This document shows, in pieces, positions 5,148-11,796 of a stretch of DNA of 11,796 bases. Under the pieces are notes generated by a model. That model was not told where the DNA came from. It did not search any database and saw nothing but the letters and a program-made list of their open reading frames with translations. Position numbers and translations under genes: made by a program. Numbering within the stretch: the first letter of the stretch is position 1; each line of letters opens with the position of its first letter. Source of the DNA: Thermotogae bacterium (lineage in GTDB: Bacteria > Thermotogota > Thermotogae > B3-G13); the NCBI GenBank assembly GCA_015486095.1, contig WFSK01000262.1, forward strand, positions 1 to 11,796, in the 5' to 3' direction.

Positions 5148-6743
5148 GTGAGGAGATTGAGCGGGAAAAAGGGCTTGTATCTCGCGATCGCAGCAATTGG
5201 GATCTCTGCAGTTGTTGTTCTGATCTTCACGGTATTCTCTCCTAAAAAGACGATTCTTACCGAAGACTCACTGAAGAAACGTATATCGACTGATCCCTAT
5301 GATGTAGGAGATCGCATGAAACTCCTCAATATCTACATAGAAAAGGGCAAAACAGAAGAAGCAAAGGAATTGGCATCTTCTACGATAAGATCGATCGAGG
5401 ATATGGAGGCCACGACTCTAAAGCGCCTTGTCGATATTTTTTTATCCACGAGAGATGCCTCTTCCCTAAGCATATATTTACCACAACTCTTAACGCTCAA
5501 GCCATCTAAGAGATATTACGATATCTATTTCGATGTGTTAAAGGGTCAAAAAAGACTGCCCCGTACGGCGATTCCCATATATGCCAGTTACATCTCACGC
5601 TATCCTACTGATACAGAACGGATAAAACAGTATGAACGGCTTCTTGCCGATTTTGGGCTTTACAACGATGTGAAAGATGTTTACGAAAAGTATCATGATA
5701 TCGTTGGAAACGATGTCGAATTCGAACATCTTGCGTTTCAAAGTTTGAAAAGTCTTGGGGATTACACCAACGCAAGTTCAATTGCTAGACATCTACTCGA
5801 TTCCATATATGGCAAAGAAGTATTACGTTTTTTGATAGAGGATGCAAAACGCAACGGTGAAAATGGAAAGTTGATGAGTTATTATGAAGAGTATCTATCC
5901 AGGGAATTCGATCCCAAGATGGCCATTGAGTATATCGATCTGTGTATCTCGAACGGGAAGGATTTTTACTCGATCGTGAGAGATGTAAAGGATGTAGGAT
6001 TTCTTAAGAGGCTTTCTTCTCACCTCGAGGATAGAGGAGATATTGCTGATGCAATAGGCGTAATGAGGATAGCCTTATCTCATGATCCCACCGATACGAA
6101 GATGTATTTGGATCTTTCGGATATGCTTTTGAATATCGGTGATATAAGAGATGCCAGGGATTATGCTTTGAGTATATTGAAAGTCCATCACGATGACCCA
6201 GCTGTTCACTTGGTATTGGCAAGATGTTATTTGGCGTCGGGAGAATACGAAAACGCTCGCATGGAAATAGAGAAGATCCCCAAAGAGAGAAGGACCCCTG
6301 ATATACTCTACTATCTCGGTGTTATCGATATGAAAGAGGGCAACTACGATAATGCTCTAAAGATCTTCATAGGCTCCTACAACATGCATCCCTCTTTAGA
6401 AAATGGGAAAAAGCTCCTGCTTGTGGCAAGATTGAGAAACGATGAACATATCTTCCGAAGGTATTTGAGCCGTATTTCTATTCACTATCCTACAGATCCT
6501 GAAATAAGCGAGTGGAAAGAGAGACTCTCGATACTCGATGATTACATAGCTGAGAAGAAAGTTATAAAGAAAGTGGTGAAGTATGGGGAAAGGGTGTGGT
6601 ATTATCTCGAAACCCAATTTCCAAATGCAAAGCCGATAAAGTTGATGAGATTGGTAAAAGAGATAGAGTTTTTGAATCCCTTTATATACGATGTAGACCA
6701 CATCTTGCCCGGCGATCAGATCTACATACCTGTAGAGGAATAA
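5148..6743 (+). CDS. Membrane-anchored TPR protein with LysM-like C-terminus
   Basis: From the GTG at 5148 the protein has 531 residues. A basic N-terminus (RRLSGKK) is followed by one hydrophobic segment at about residues 10-30, consistent with a signal anchor that leaves the rest outside the membrane. The body is almost wholly helical. TPR-type repeats are clearest at about 298-420, for example GDIRDARDYALSIL, GEYENARMEIEKI and GNYDNALKIFIGSY, with weaker ones before. The last 55 residues resemble a LysM domain: VKYGERVWYYLE, then LNPFIYD, then ILPGDQIYIP. That suggests binding to cell-wall or other glycan and a role in the envelope. TTG 5157 is an alternative start with better spacing from AGGTGA (5146-5151) and would give 528 residues. 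The downstream amidohydrolase begins one base after the stop. Function is unknown. Confidence 0.8.
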   Translation: MRRLSGKKGLYLAIAAIGISAVVVLIFTVFSPKKTILTEDSLKKRISTDPYDVGDRMKLLNIYIEKGKTEEAKELASSTIRSIEDMEATTLKRLVDIFLSTRDASSLSIYLPQLLTLKPSKRYYDIYFDVLKGQKRLPRTAIPIYASYISRYPTDTERIKQYERLLADFGLYNDVKDVYEKYHDIVGNDVEFEHLAFQSLKSLGDYTNASSIARHLLDSIYGKEVLRFLIEDAKRNGENGKLMSYYEEYLSREFDPKMAIEYIDLCISNGKDFYSIVRDVKDVGFLKRLSSHLEDRGDIADAIGVMRIALSHDPTDTKMYLDLSDMLLNIGDIRDARDYALSILKVHHDDPAVHLVLARCYLASGEYENARMEIEKIPKERRTPDILYYLGVIDMKEGNYDNALKIFIGSYNMHPSLENGKKLLLVARLRNDEHIFRRYLSRISIHYPTDPEISEWKERLSILDDYIAEKKVIKKVVKYGERVWYYLETQFPNAKPIKLMRLVKEIEFLNPFIYDVDHILPGDQIYIPVEE

Positions 6744-6744
6744 T

Positions 6745-8178
6745 ATGTTCGACCTTCTCATAGAAAACGCTACGCTTGAAAGAAAGAATTCGGAGTCCAT
6801 TGGAAGTCTTGGAATAAGAGATGGTTACATATCTTTCGTGTCGGAAAATCCGTATCCTAATGTTGAGGCAAGAGAAATACTCGATTTGAGTGGGGCGTTC
6901 GTGTATCCTGGTTTCATCGACTCACATATCCATATCATCGCCACTGCCGAATCCCTCATGGAATGGGTGGACCTGAAAGAGTGCCATTCTGTCGAGGAAA
7001 TCGCAGAAAAATTGGAGATCATGAAAGGAAAAGATTGGCTCTTAGGAAGGGGGTGGACAGAAGATAGATTAATAGAAAAAAGGAAGCCAACGGCTACTAC
7101 TCTCGATCTTTTCTTCGAAGGCATACCTGTGTGTATCGTGAGAAATTGTGGTCATATGTGTGTGTTGAATACGAAAGCGATGGCCATACTCGGTCTTAAG
7201 AGTGAAGATGGGAGTTTCTATGAATCCGATGTGACGAAGATCGTTCGTGAGATAAGGAAATCGATTCATATGGATAAAGAGAACGCCATTTTGAATATAA
7301 TGAGAAAACTCAACGCCAGTGGCATCACCGAGGTTGTAGATATGGATGTTGATGCAGATACATTGAAGGCATACAAGAAACTATCAGATGAGGGTAGGCT
7401 AACGGTTAAAGTCAGAGCCTTTATCTCCACATCTGCTCTCCCCACCTTCGATGGCTTAAATTCATCAGAAGATGAATTCTTCAAGGTGATCGGTATCAAG
7501 TGCTATGCAGATGGAAGTTTGGGGGCGTCTACCGCTGCTCTGAGCAGAGGATATAAAGATATTCCTGAGAACCATGGGTATTTAGAAGATAAGCTAATTC
7601 TATCGAAGGCATTTCATGAAGCGAAGAAGAGGGGATTAAGCGTTGCGATCCACGCGATAGGAGATGCAGGAGTAAGTGAGTCTTTGGATATCATAGAAGA
7701 AATGGGTAATACATCAACTTTACTCCCAAGAATAGAGCACTGTCAGGTGTTGAATTCGGAGATCATCGCACGTTTTTCGAATACGAACATAGGAGTTTGT
7801 ATTCAACCGCTATTTGCCATCTCCGATAAGATGCTGATAAAAGAAAAATTGTACGATGAATATCTCCCTTATTCCTATGCATGGCGAAAGATATACGATA
7901 CGGGTGTTATCACAGTGGGTGGCTCCGATAGTCCAGTGGAAAACTTTGCACCCCTCCTCTCCATAAAGGCAGCTATGGAAAATGGCACCGAATCTCTCAC
8001 CAAGGATGAGGCCTTTGCGATATATACCACGAATGCCTCTAAACTGTTGAAAGAACACGAGAACGGAGAGATAGAAAAGGGTATGAAAGCCGATCTCGTT
8101 GTTCTATCATCGGATGATCCCGAAAATGCAAAAGTGTTGCATACATTCGTAAACGGTAAGAATGTGTTTTCTTATTGA
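6745..8178 (+). CDS. YtcJ-type amidohydrolase (Amidohydro_3 family)
   Basis: This 477-residue cytoplasmic metal-dependent hydrolase probably cleaves an amide or N-formyl-type bond; its natural substrate cannot be told from sequence. Visible superfamily features are the metal-binding HxH at His61/His63 in FIDSHIHI, Lys252 and Asp256 in IKCYADGSLGA, His303 in AIHAIGD, His332 in RIEHCQV and Asp395 in GGSDSPV. The N- and C-terminal segments (about 1-55 and 430-477, ending with GMKADLVVL) form the usual composite beta-sandwich. It is shorter than many YtcJ proteins (often over 500 residues) but no motif is lost. ATG 6745 lies one base after the TPR gene, with AGAGGA just upstream, so translation is likely coupled. 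It ends 118 bases before the convergent aldolase gene. Confidence 0.88.
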   Translation: MFDLLIENATLERKNSESIGSLGIRDGYISFVSENPYPNVEAREILDLSGAFVYPGFIDSHIHIIATAESLMEWVDLKECHSVEEIAEKLEIMKGKDWLLGRGWTEDRLIEKRKPTATTLDLFFEGIPVCIVRNCGHMCVLNTKAMAILGLKSEDGSFYESDVTKIVREIRKSIHMDKENAILNIMRKLNASGITEVVDMDVDADTLKAYKKLSDEGRLTVKVRAFISTSALPTFDGLNSSEDEFFKVIGIKCYADGSLGASTAALSRGYKDIPENHGYLEDKLILSKAFHEAKKRGLSVAIHAIGDAGVSESLDIIEEMGNTSTLLPRIEHCQVLNSEIIARFSNTNIGVCIQPLFAISDKMLIKEKLYDEYLPYSYAWRKIYDTGVITVGGSDSPVENFAPLLSIKAAMENGTESLTKDEAFAIYTTNASKLLKEHENGEIEKGMKADLVVLSSDDPENAKVLHTFVNGKNVFSY

Positions 8179-8296
8179 AACTCCCTGTTTATCGCCAATA
8201 GTTCTTCGTTAACATCTGGTCTACCATCCTAAGAGGTCATATTTAACTTCTATCTTGTTTACCTATCTCACCTCTTCTTATATATTTTATACTTCT
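8179..8296. other. Convergent intergenic region
   Basis: This stretch separates the two convergent operons. AAGAGGT (8231-8237) is a perfect inverted match to ACCTCTT (8270-8276), but the 32-base loop makes a strong terminator unlikely. On the + strand it is followed by T-rich sequence. No open frame or RNA gene is visible. Confidence 0.4.
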
Positions 8297-9205
8297 TCAA
8301 ACTTTCCAGTTTAATCCTATTTCCTCAAGTGTAGAACTTATTTTGCTTTTATAAATTTCAGCCTCTTCTTCTTCCAAATCTACAAGGGGTGTCCTTACTC
8401 CCCCAACATTTATGCCTCTCCATTTTAATGCAGCTTTCAGCAGTGGAATATTTGCCCCATCATCGAGTGATAGAGACAATTTTGTAAGCTTCTTTTGTGC
8501 TTCTTTTGCCTCCGAATACTTTCCTTCATTGAATAATTCCCAAACCTTAACGAAGAATTCTGGAAAGACGGTTGCAGGGCCTGAAACACATCCTTTTCCA
8601 CCCACAAAAAGGGCGGAAAGAAAAGCCCTATCATATCCTGTGAGAGTAGAAAAATCTTCGGGAGTATCGTTTATAAGGGATAACACATGCGAAAAGTTTC
8701 CACTACTATCTTTTACCCCCGTGATGTTTGGATACTTTTCATGCAAATATGTTGCAACTCGTGCACTTATCCAATTGTTTGTTAAACTTGGTATGTTGTA
8801 TAGGTATATCGGAATATCCTGAAATTTTTCGGCAATTCTCGCATAAAAATCCTCTATACCTTTTTCACCGATCCTATAATAGAATGGTGTGACAATACCT
8901 ACTCCATCTGCTCCGATCTTCTCTGCATGTTCGACTAAGTCCAAAACTTCTTCTATTCTAAGTGCTCCACAATGTGCAACCACCTTGATCTTGCCGTTAA
9001 CCGCTTTCAAAAATGCCTCCAGTGTATGCTTCCTTTCTTCTGTGTTTAACAACAACCCTTCTGAGGTTGTTCCGTTGACAAACAAAGCGTTAACCCCTTT
9101 TTCAATAAGGAAATTCACGTAATCTGGTATGGCACCAAGATCTATTCTTCTACCATCTTTAAACATTGGAGTTACCGTTGCTACAACCACACCTTCTAAC
9201 ACCAT
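8297..9205 (-). CDS. Pyruvate-dependent aldolase, DapA/NanA superfamily
   Basis: This 302-residue (beta/alpha)8-barrel class I aldolase or lyase forms a Schiff base with pyruvate-type substrates. The Schiff-base lysine is Lys165 in ITGVKDSSGNF, the catalytic tyrosine is Tyr136 in YLYNIPS, and the carboxylate-binding loop is GTTSEG at 45-50, where the usual G of GTTGE is Ser. The arginine that dihydrodipicolinate synthases use to bind aspartate semialdehyde (YNVPSRTG) is Leu141 here (YNIPSLTNN), as in N-acetylneuraminate lyase, which argues against lysine biosynthesis. The gene begins 17 bases after dctM of a TRAP transporter, with a strong AAGGAGGAGG site before ATG 9205. It therefore probably acts on the imported compound, such as a sialic acid, a 2-keto-3-deoxy sugar acid or a related keto-acid. 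The substrate is not resolved. Confidence 0.88.
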   Translation of the reverse strand: MVLEGVVVATVTPMFKDGRRIDLGAIPDYVNFLIEKGVNALFVNGTTSEGLLLNTEERKHTLEAFLKAVNGKIKVVAHCGALRIEEVLDLVEHAEKIGADGVGIVTPFYYRIGEKGIEDFYARIAEKFQDIPIYLYNIPSLTNNWISARVATYLHEKYPNITGVKDSSGNFSHVLSLINDTPEDFSTLTGYDRAFLSALFVGGKGCVSGPATVFPEFFVKVWELFNEGKYSEAKEAQKKLTKLSLSLDDGANIPLLKAALKWRGINVGGVRTPLVDLEEEEAEIYKSKISSTLEEIGLNWKV

Positions 9206-9222
9206 TTTATTTCCTCCTCCTT

Positions 9223-10518
9223 TCAGCCTTTATAGCCAAATAGCCTTGGTAAAAATAAAGTGAAATTCGGCCAATAGGTTATCACTATTAAGGTAAGTAC
9301 CTCCACTGGTATCCAATACTTTAACATTTCCTTGAAAACATCTTTTACAGGTGTTCCGCTTATCGCACTCGTTATGAAACCAGTTTGCCCGTAGGGAGGT
9401 GTATCCAAGGCCATCATAAGATTCACTGTCGTAACGACCCCAAAGTGTACAGGGTCTACTCCGACTTTTACAATGAGTGGAAAAAGCAATGGAATAACAA
9501 CCAATTGAATAATAGAAACATCTATGAACATCCCCAACACAAAATATAAAAGATTTGCACCAAGAAGTAACGTCCATTTACTCGAGAGCAATCCAGATGA
9601 GATAAATACTTTCGTGAGCATTGCAGGAAGGTGTTCTCGGGCTACAACATAAGTTACCACGTAAGCGGCAGCAACTATACTACTTATAAAACCAACATTT
9701 TCTGTGGTTCTGATTAATATCTTGTAGAGTTTTTTCAACCCAAGGGTTCGATAGATAAAGAAACTTATTATTATCGCGTAAGCAGCAGCAACGGCCGCAG
9801 CTTCCGTGGCTGTGAATATTCCTCCATATATTCCATAAAGCAAAATAACCGGGGTTAGGAGCGCTGGAAACGATCGAATGAAATCTCTAAAGAGCTTTGG
9901 AAATGCAGTTCTTTGACCTGCGGGGTAGTTTCTCTTCTTGGAAAGGATATAAGTAACCATCATTTCGGCTATGGCAAGTAAAAGACCTGGCAAAAAACCT
10001 GCCAAAAATAGGTAGCCCAATGATGTTCCGGTGAGCATTGCATAGATAACCATTGGAATGCTTGGAGGAATTATAGGACCAATGGTAGCTGATGCCGATG
10101 TAACAGCACAAGAAAAAGCTCCATCATACCCGTTATCCATCATTGCCTTTATTTCTATATTTCCTATCCCCGAAACATCTGCGATCTCTGAACCACTCAT
10201 ACCAGCAAATATCACACTTGCCGCTATATTAGCATACCCGAGACCTCCTTTCACGGGTCCTAAGGCTTCTTCGATGAAATCGAACAACTTTTTTGTTATC
10301 TCGCAATCGTTCATGACGTTGGCGGTGAATATGAAAAGTGGAACGGCTATAAGGACTGTTTGCGATGAAAAATGGATGACCAGCATATCTATCAGGCTCG
10401 AAAGTGTTAGGTGGGAAAAAATTATGTAGAAAAATCCTCCCGTTATCATTGCAAAAACAATGGGATAGCCGAATGTGAACATCACACCAAACATCAATAA
10501 AAAGAGTACTAAGCCCAT
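9223..10518 (-). CDS. dctM: TRAP transporter large membrane subunit DctM
   Basis: This 431-residue, very hydrophobic protein is the ion-coupled translocation subunit of a tripartite ATP-independent periplasmic transporter, with about a dozen membrane helices. Family signatures include FAGMSGSEIADVSGIG, SASATIGPIIPPSIPMVIYA and the C-terminal NLMMALDTPPYGQTGF. Length is typical. Its ATG overlaps the last 10 bases of dctQ, and GGAGG inside dctQ serves as ribosome binding site, so synthesis of the two membrane subunits is coupled. The aldolase follows after 17 bases. The transporter family takes up C4-dicarboxylates, sialic acid, sugar acids or keto-acids; the aldolase neighbour favours a sugar acid or keto-acid substrate, but this is inference. 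Confidence 0.95.
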   Translation of the reverse strand: MGLVLFLLMFGVMFTFGYPIVFAMITGGFFYIIFSHLTLSSLIDMLVIHFSSQTVLIAVPLFIFTANVMNDCEITKKLFDFIEEALGPVKGGLGYANIAASVIFAGMSGSEIADVSGIGNIEIKAMMDNGYDGAFSCAVTSASATIGPIIPPSIPMVIYAMLTGTSLGYLFLAGFLPGLLLAIAEMMVTYILSKKRNYPAGQRTAFPKLFRDFIRSFPALLTPVILLYGIYGGIFTATEAAAVAAAYAIIISFFIYRTLGLKKLYKILIRTTENVGFISSIVAAAYVVTYVVAREHLPAMLTKVFISSGLLSSKWTLLLGANLLYFVLGMFIDVSIIQLVVIPLLFPLIVKVGVDPVHFGVVTTVNLMMALDTPPYGQTGFITSAISGTPVKDVFKEMLKYWIPVEVLTLIVITYWPNFTLFLPRLFGYKG

Positions 10519-11018
10519 GGTTTTTCCTCCCCAGTATGTCTCTTTCCCCTTATAAGTTCGTCAAACTCATAGTAAATCCATACTACATTATGGATCAGAA
10601 TTAAGATCATGGATAAAGGAAGGACCATTAGGAGATAATCCCAAGGTATGCCCAGCACTTGAGATCTTATGACCTTATACCATATGGTTTGGTTTAGGAC
10701 TGGCCAAAATGATATTATCAACGTAAAGCTGAAGATCAGATTGAATGATATGTCAAAAACTAATTGAACCTTTCTCGGCAATTTTTCATACAGCACGTTG
10801 AATCTTATGTGATCTTGATATCTCCATGCGAAGGCTGCTCCTAACCAAACAGTCCATACGAATGACCATGTCATTATTTCGTACAAAGCTGGCGACGGAT
10901 AGTCGAAAACGTACCTCATCAAAACTTGCAAAAACATACTCAAGAAAAGCACAAAGAGTAATAGAGAAGAAAAATGAATTTCTAATACACTTAACACGAT
11001 TTTCAAAGCTTTCTTCAC
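10509..11018 (-). CDS. dctQ: TRAP transporter small membrane subunit DctQ
   Basis: This 169-residue protein has four predicted membrane helices (about residues 13-35, 47-65, 87-108 and 127-150) and the DctQ-family pattern: a RYVFDYPSPALYEI stretch after the first helix and WLGAAFAWRYQDHIRFNV after the second. It pairs with DctM in the membrane. The start is a GTG at 11018, preceded by GAGGAG at eight bases. The end overlaps dctM by 10 bases. A GC-rich hairpin lies between this gene and dctP upstream. Confidence 0.93.
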   Translation of the reverse strand: MKKALKIVLSVLEIHFSSLLLFVLFLSMFLQVLMRYVFDYPSPALYEIMTWSFVWTVWLGAAFAWRYQDHIRFNVLYEKLPRKVQLVFDISFNLIFSFTLIISFWPVLNQTIWYKVIRSQVLGIPWDYLLMVLPLSMILILIHNVVWIYYEFDELIRGKRHTGEEKPWA

Positions 11019-11044
11019 ATTCTCACTCCTCGAATTCAGGAAAT

Positions 11045-11067
11045 GCGGGAGGAATGCCTCCTCCCGC
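11045..11067 (-). terminator. GC-rich hairpin between dctP and dctQ
   Basis: GCGGGAGGA (11045-11053) and TCCTCCCGC (11059-11067) form a perfect nine-bp stem with a five-base loop, starting 17 bases after the dctP stop. In the direction of transcription it is followed by ATTTCC rather than a long U run. It is therefore best read as a partial terminator or an mRNA-stabilising 3' structure that gives more binding protein than membrane subunits, as is common in solute-binding-protein transport operons. Confidence 0.75.
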
Positions 11068-11084
11068 TGACGTAGTTAGGTACC

Positions 11085-11796
11085 TTATTCGGAAGTTTGG
11101 ATCTTCACGTACATTCCCTTACCCCATATCTTGTCGAATCGAGGTTGACTGTAAAATTTCCTTGCATTCTCCATAAAAGCTTCCTTATCTGGGATTATTA
11201 TCTCCATGTGGTAATCTTTTATGAATTTTCCGATCAATTTGGCTTCTTGTTCAGTAACCATGTAATTCATGTAGTAGCGAGCAACTTCCATAGCTTTATT
11301 GATGTAAGTATGATATTCTTCTGGCATGCTTTTCCAAAGTTTTTCATTTATAACTGGATTTAGTATTCCTATGAGATGATCTGTCAAAACGATGTAATGA
11401 GTAACTTCGCAGAACTTTGCAGAATAGTCCGTTGGAAGCGGATTGTCTTGTCCTTCAATGGTACCCGTTTTCAATCCAAGATAGACATCGGTAAAGTCCA
11501 TTGGTGTAGGTAGAGCACCAAGAGCACGTCCCATATCTAAGTAAACCCTGCTGTTTGGCATCCTGAGCTTGATACCCTTCAAGTCTGATGGCTTTCTTAC
11601 AGGTCCAACCCTCTTTATAAGATTGAGTTCACGTGTACCCAAGTACCAGGTATCGAGTACGTGAAGGTTTGCTTTTTTCTCCAGCTCTTTGAAGAATTTT
11701 TGGCCAATTGGACCAGTCATAACTCTGTACATATGATCCACACTTCTAAAAACGTATGCAGCATTTAGAACTCCCATTTCCGGTACACCACAGAGA
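11085..11796 (-). CDS. dctP: TRAP transporter substrate-binding protein DctP (5' end cut off)
   Basis: The frame runs off the window edge. The visible 236 residues are the C-terminal two thirds of a periplasmic DctP protein (full length usually about 330); the signal peptide and first lobe lie outside. The frame continues upstream of the first visible Met as LCGVPEMGVLNAAYVFRS, which matches the family, so that Met is not the start. Diagnostic features are GIKLRMPNSRVY, whose Arg binds the substrate carboxylate in this family, and the segment DVYLGLKTGTIEGQDNP. The protein captures an organic acid outside the membrane and hands it to DctQ/DctM. It is first in the operon and the promoter is not in the window. 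The exact substrate cannot be told. Confidence 0.93.
   Translation of the reverse strand, partial: LCGVPEMGVLNAAYVFRSVDHMYRVMTGPIGQKFFKELEKKANLHVLDTWYLGTRELNLIKRVGPVRKPSDLKGIKLRMPNSRVYLDMGRALGALPTPMDFTDVYLGLKTGTIEGQDNPLPTDYSAKFCEVTHYIVLTDHLIGILNPVINEKLWKSMPEEYHTYINKAMEVARYYMNYMVTEQEAKLIGKFIKDYHMEIIIPDKEAFMENARKFYSQPRFDKIWGKGMYVKIQTSE

Noticed and set aside
8231..8276. Bidirectional terminator in the convergent region
   Set aside because: The seven-bp inverted repeat has a 32-base loop, which is weak for a factor-independent terminator; listed only as part of the intergenic description.
8412..9122. + strand open frames opposite the aldolase
   Set aside because: The aldolase has intact catalytic motifs on the other strand; the + strand translations have no family features or ribosome binding sites.
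8297..9205. Calling this gene dapA
   Set aside because: The DapA substrate-binding Arg is replaced by Leu and the context is a TRAP transport operon rather than lysine biosynthesis.
10058..10429. + strand open frame of 123 residues opposite dctM
   Set aside because: It is antisense to highly conserved TRAP signature motifs and lacks a ribosome binding site.
1..11796. CRISPR arrays, tRNA or rRNA genes, phage genes
   Set aside because: No regularly spaced repeats, cloverleaf-like segments, rRNA motifs or phage structural or integrase proteins were seen on either strand.

Overview
The window looks like chromosome of an anaerobic bacterium, most likely in or near the Thermotogota. I base this on the moderate, slightly AT-rich composition, the preference for AGA/AGG and ATA codons, strong AAGGAGGT-type ribosome binding sites, and a full anaerobe's oxygen-defence set (rubrerythrin, flavin reductase-rubredoxin fusion, FprA-type diiron protein, desulfoferrodoxin) with no catalase or superoxide dismutase. 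The phylum call is inference; no rRNA or other taxonomic marker is present.

Region 1 (1-386) has no convincing gene. It begins with one copy of an imperfect repeat of about 90 bp and ends with a very good promoter (TTGACT, 17 bp, TATAAT). A near-consensus PerR box lies between the two promoter hexamers. The perR start codon is so close to the -10 box that the mRNA should be leaderless.

Region 2 (387-4365, + strand) is a tightly packed oxidative-stress operon: perR, rubrerythrin, flavin reductase-rubredoxin (Hrb type), an unusual FprA/ferritin chimera, a 1-Cys-type peroxiredoxin, and desulfoferrodoxin (superoxide reductase). Together they can plausibly reduce superoxide (Dfx), peroxides (Rbr, Prx) and O2 or NO (the FprA diiron domain), with electrons passing through the flavin and rubredoxin of Hrb and the rubredoxin domain of Rbr. 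The fourth gene is the highlight. Its N-terminal half is an FprA beta-lactamase-fold domain with all its diiron ligands, but where the FMN-binding flavodoxin domain should be it carries most of a ferritin subunit that lacks helix A.

Region 3 (4366-4715) is non-coding. It contains a second copy of the 90 bp repeat in opposite orientation, so an inverted pair brackets the operon. It also has a small hairpin and a promoter for the next genes.

Region 4 (4716-8178, + strand) is a second operon: a small HEAT-like helical-repeat protein, a membrane-anchored TPR protein with a LysM-like C-terminus, and a YtcJ-type amidohydrolase. Their spacing suggests co-transcription, but no joint function is evident.

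Region 5 (8297-11796, - strand) converges on region 4. It is a TRAP transporter operon read dctP (cut by the window edge), dctQ, dctM, then a pyruvate-dependent aldolase of the DapA/NanA superfamily. The aldolase lacks the arginine typical of dihydrodipicolinate synthase, so it more likely cleaves the sugar acid or related keto-acid brought in by the transporter. A strong GC-rich hairpin separates dctP from dctQ and probably sets unequal expression.
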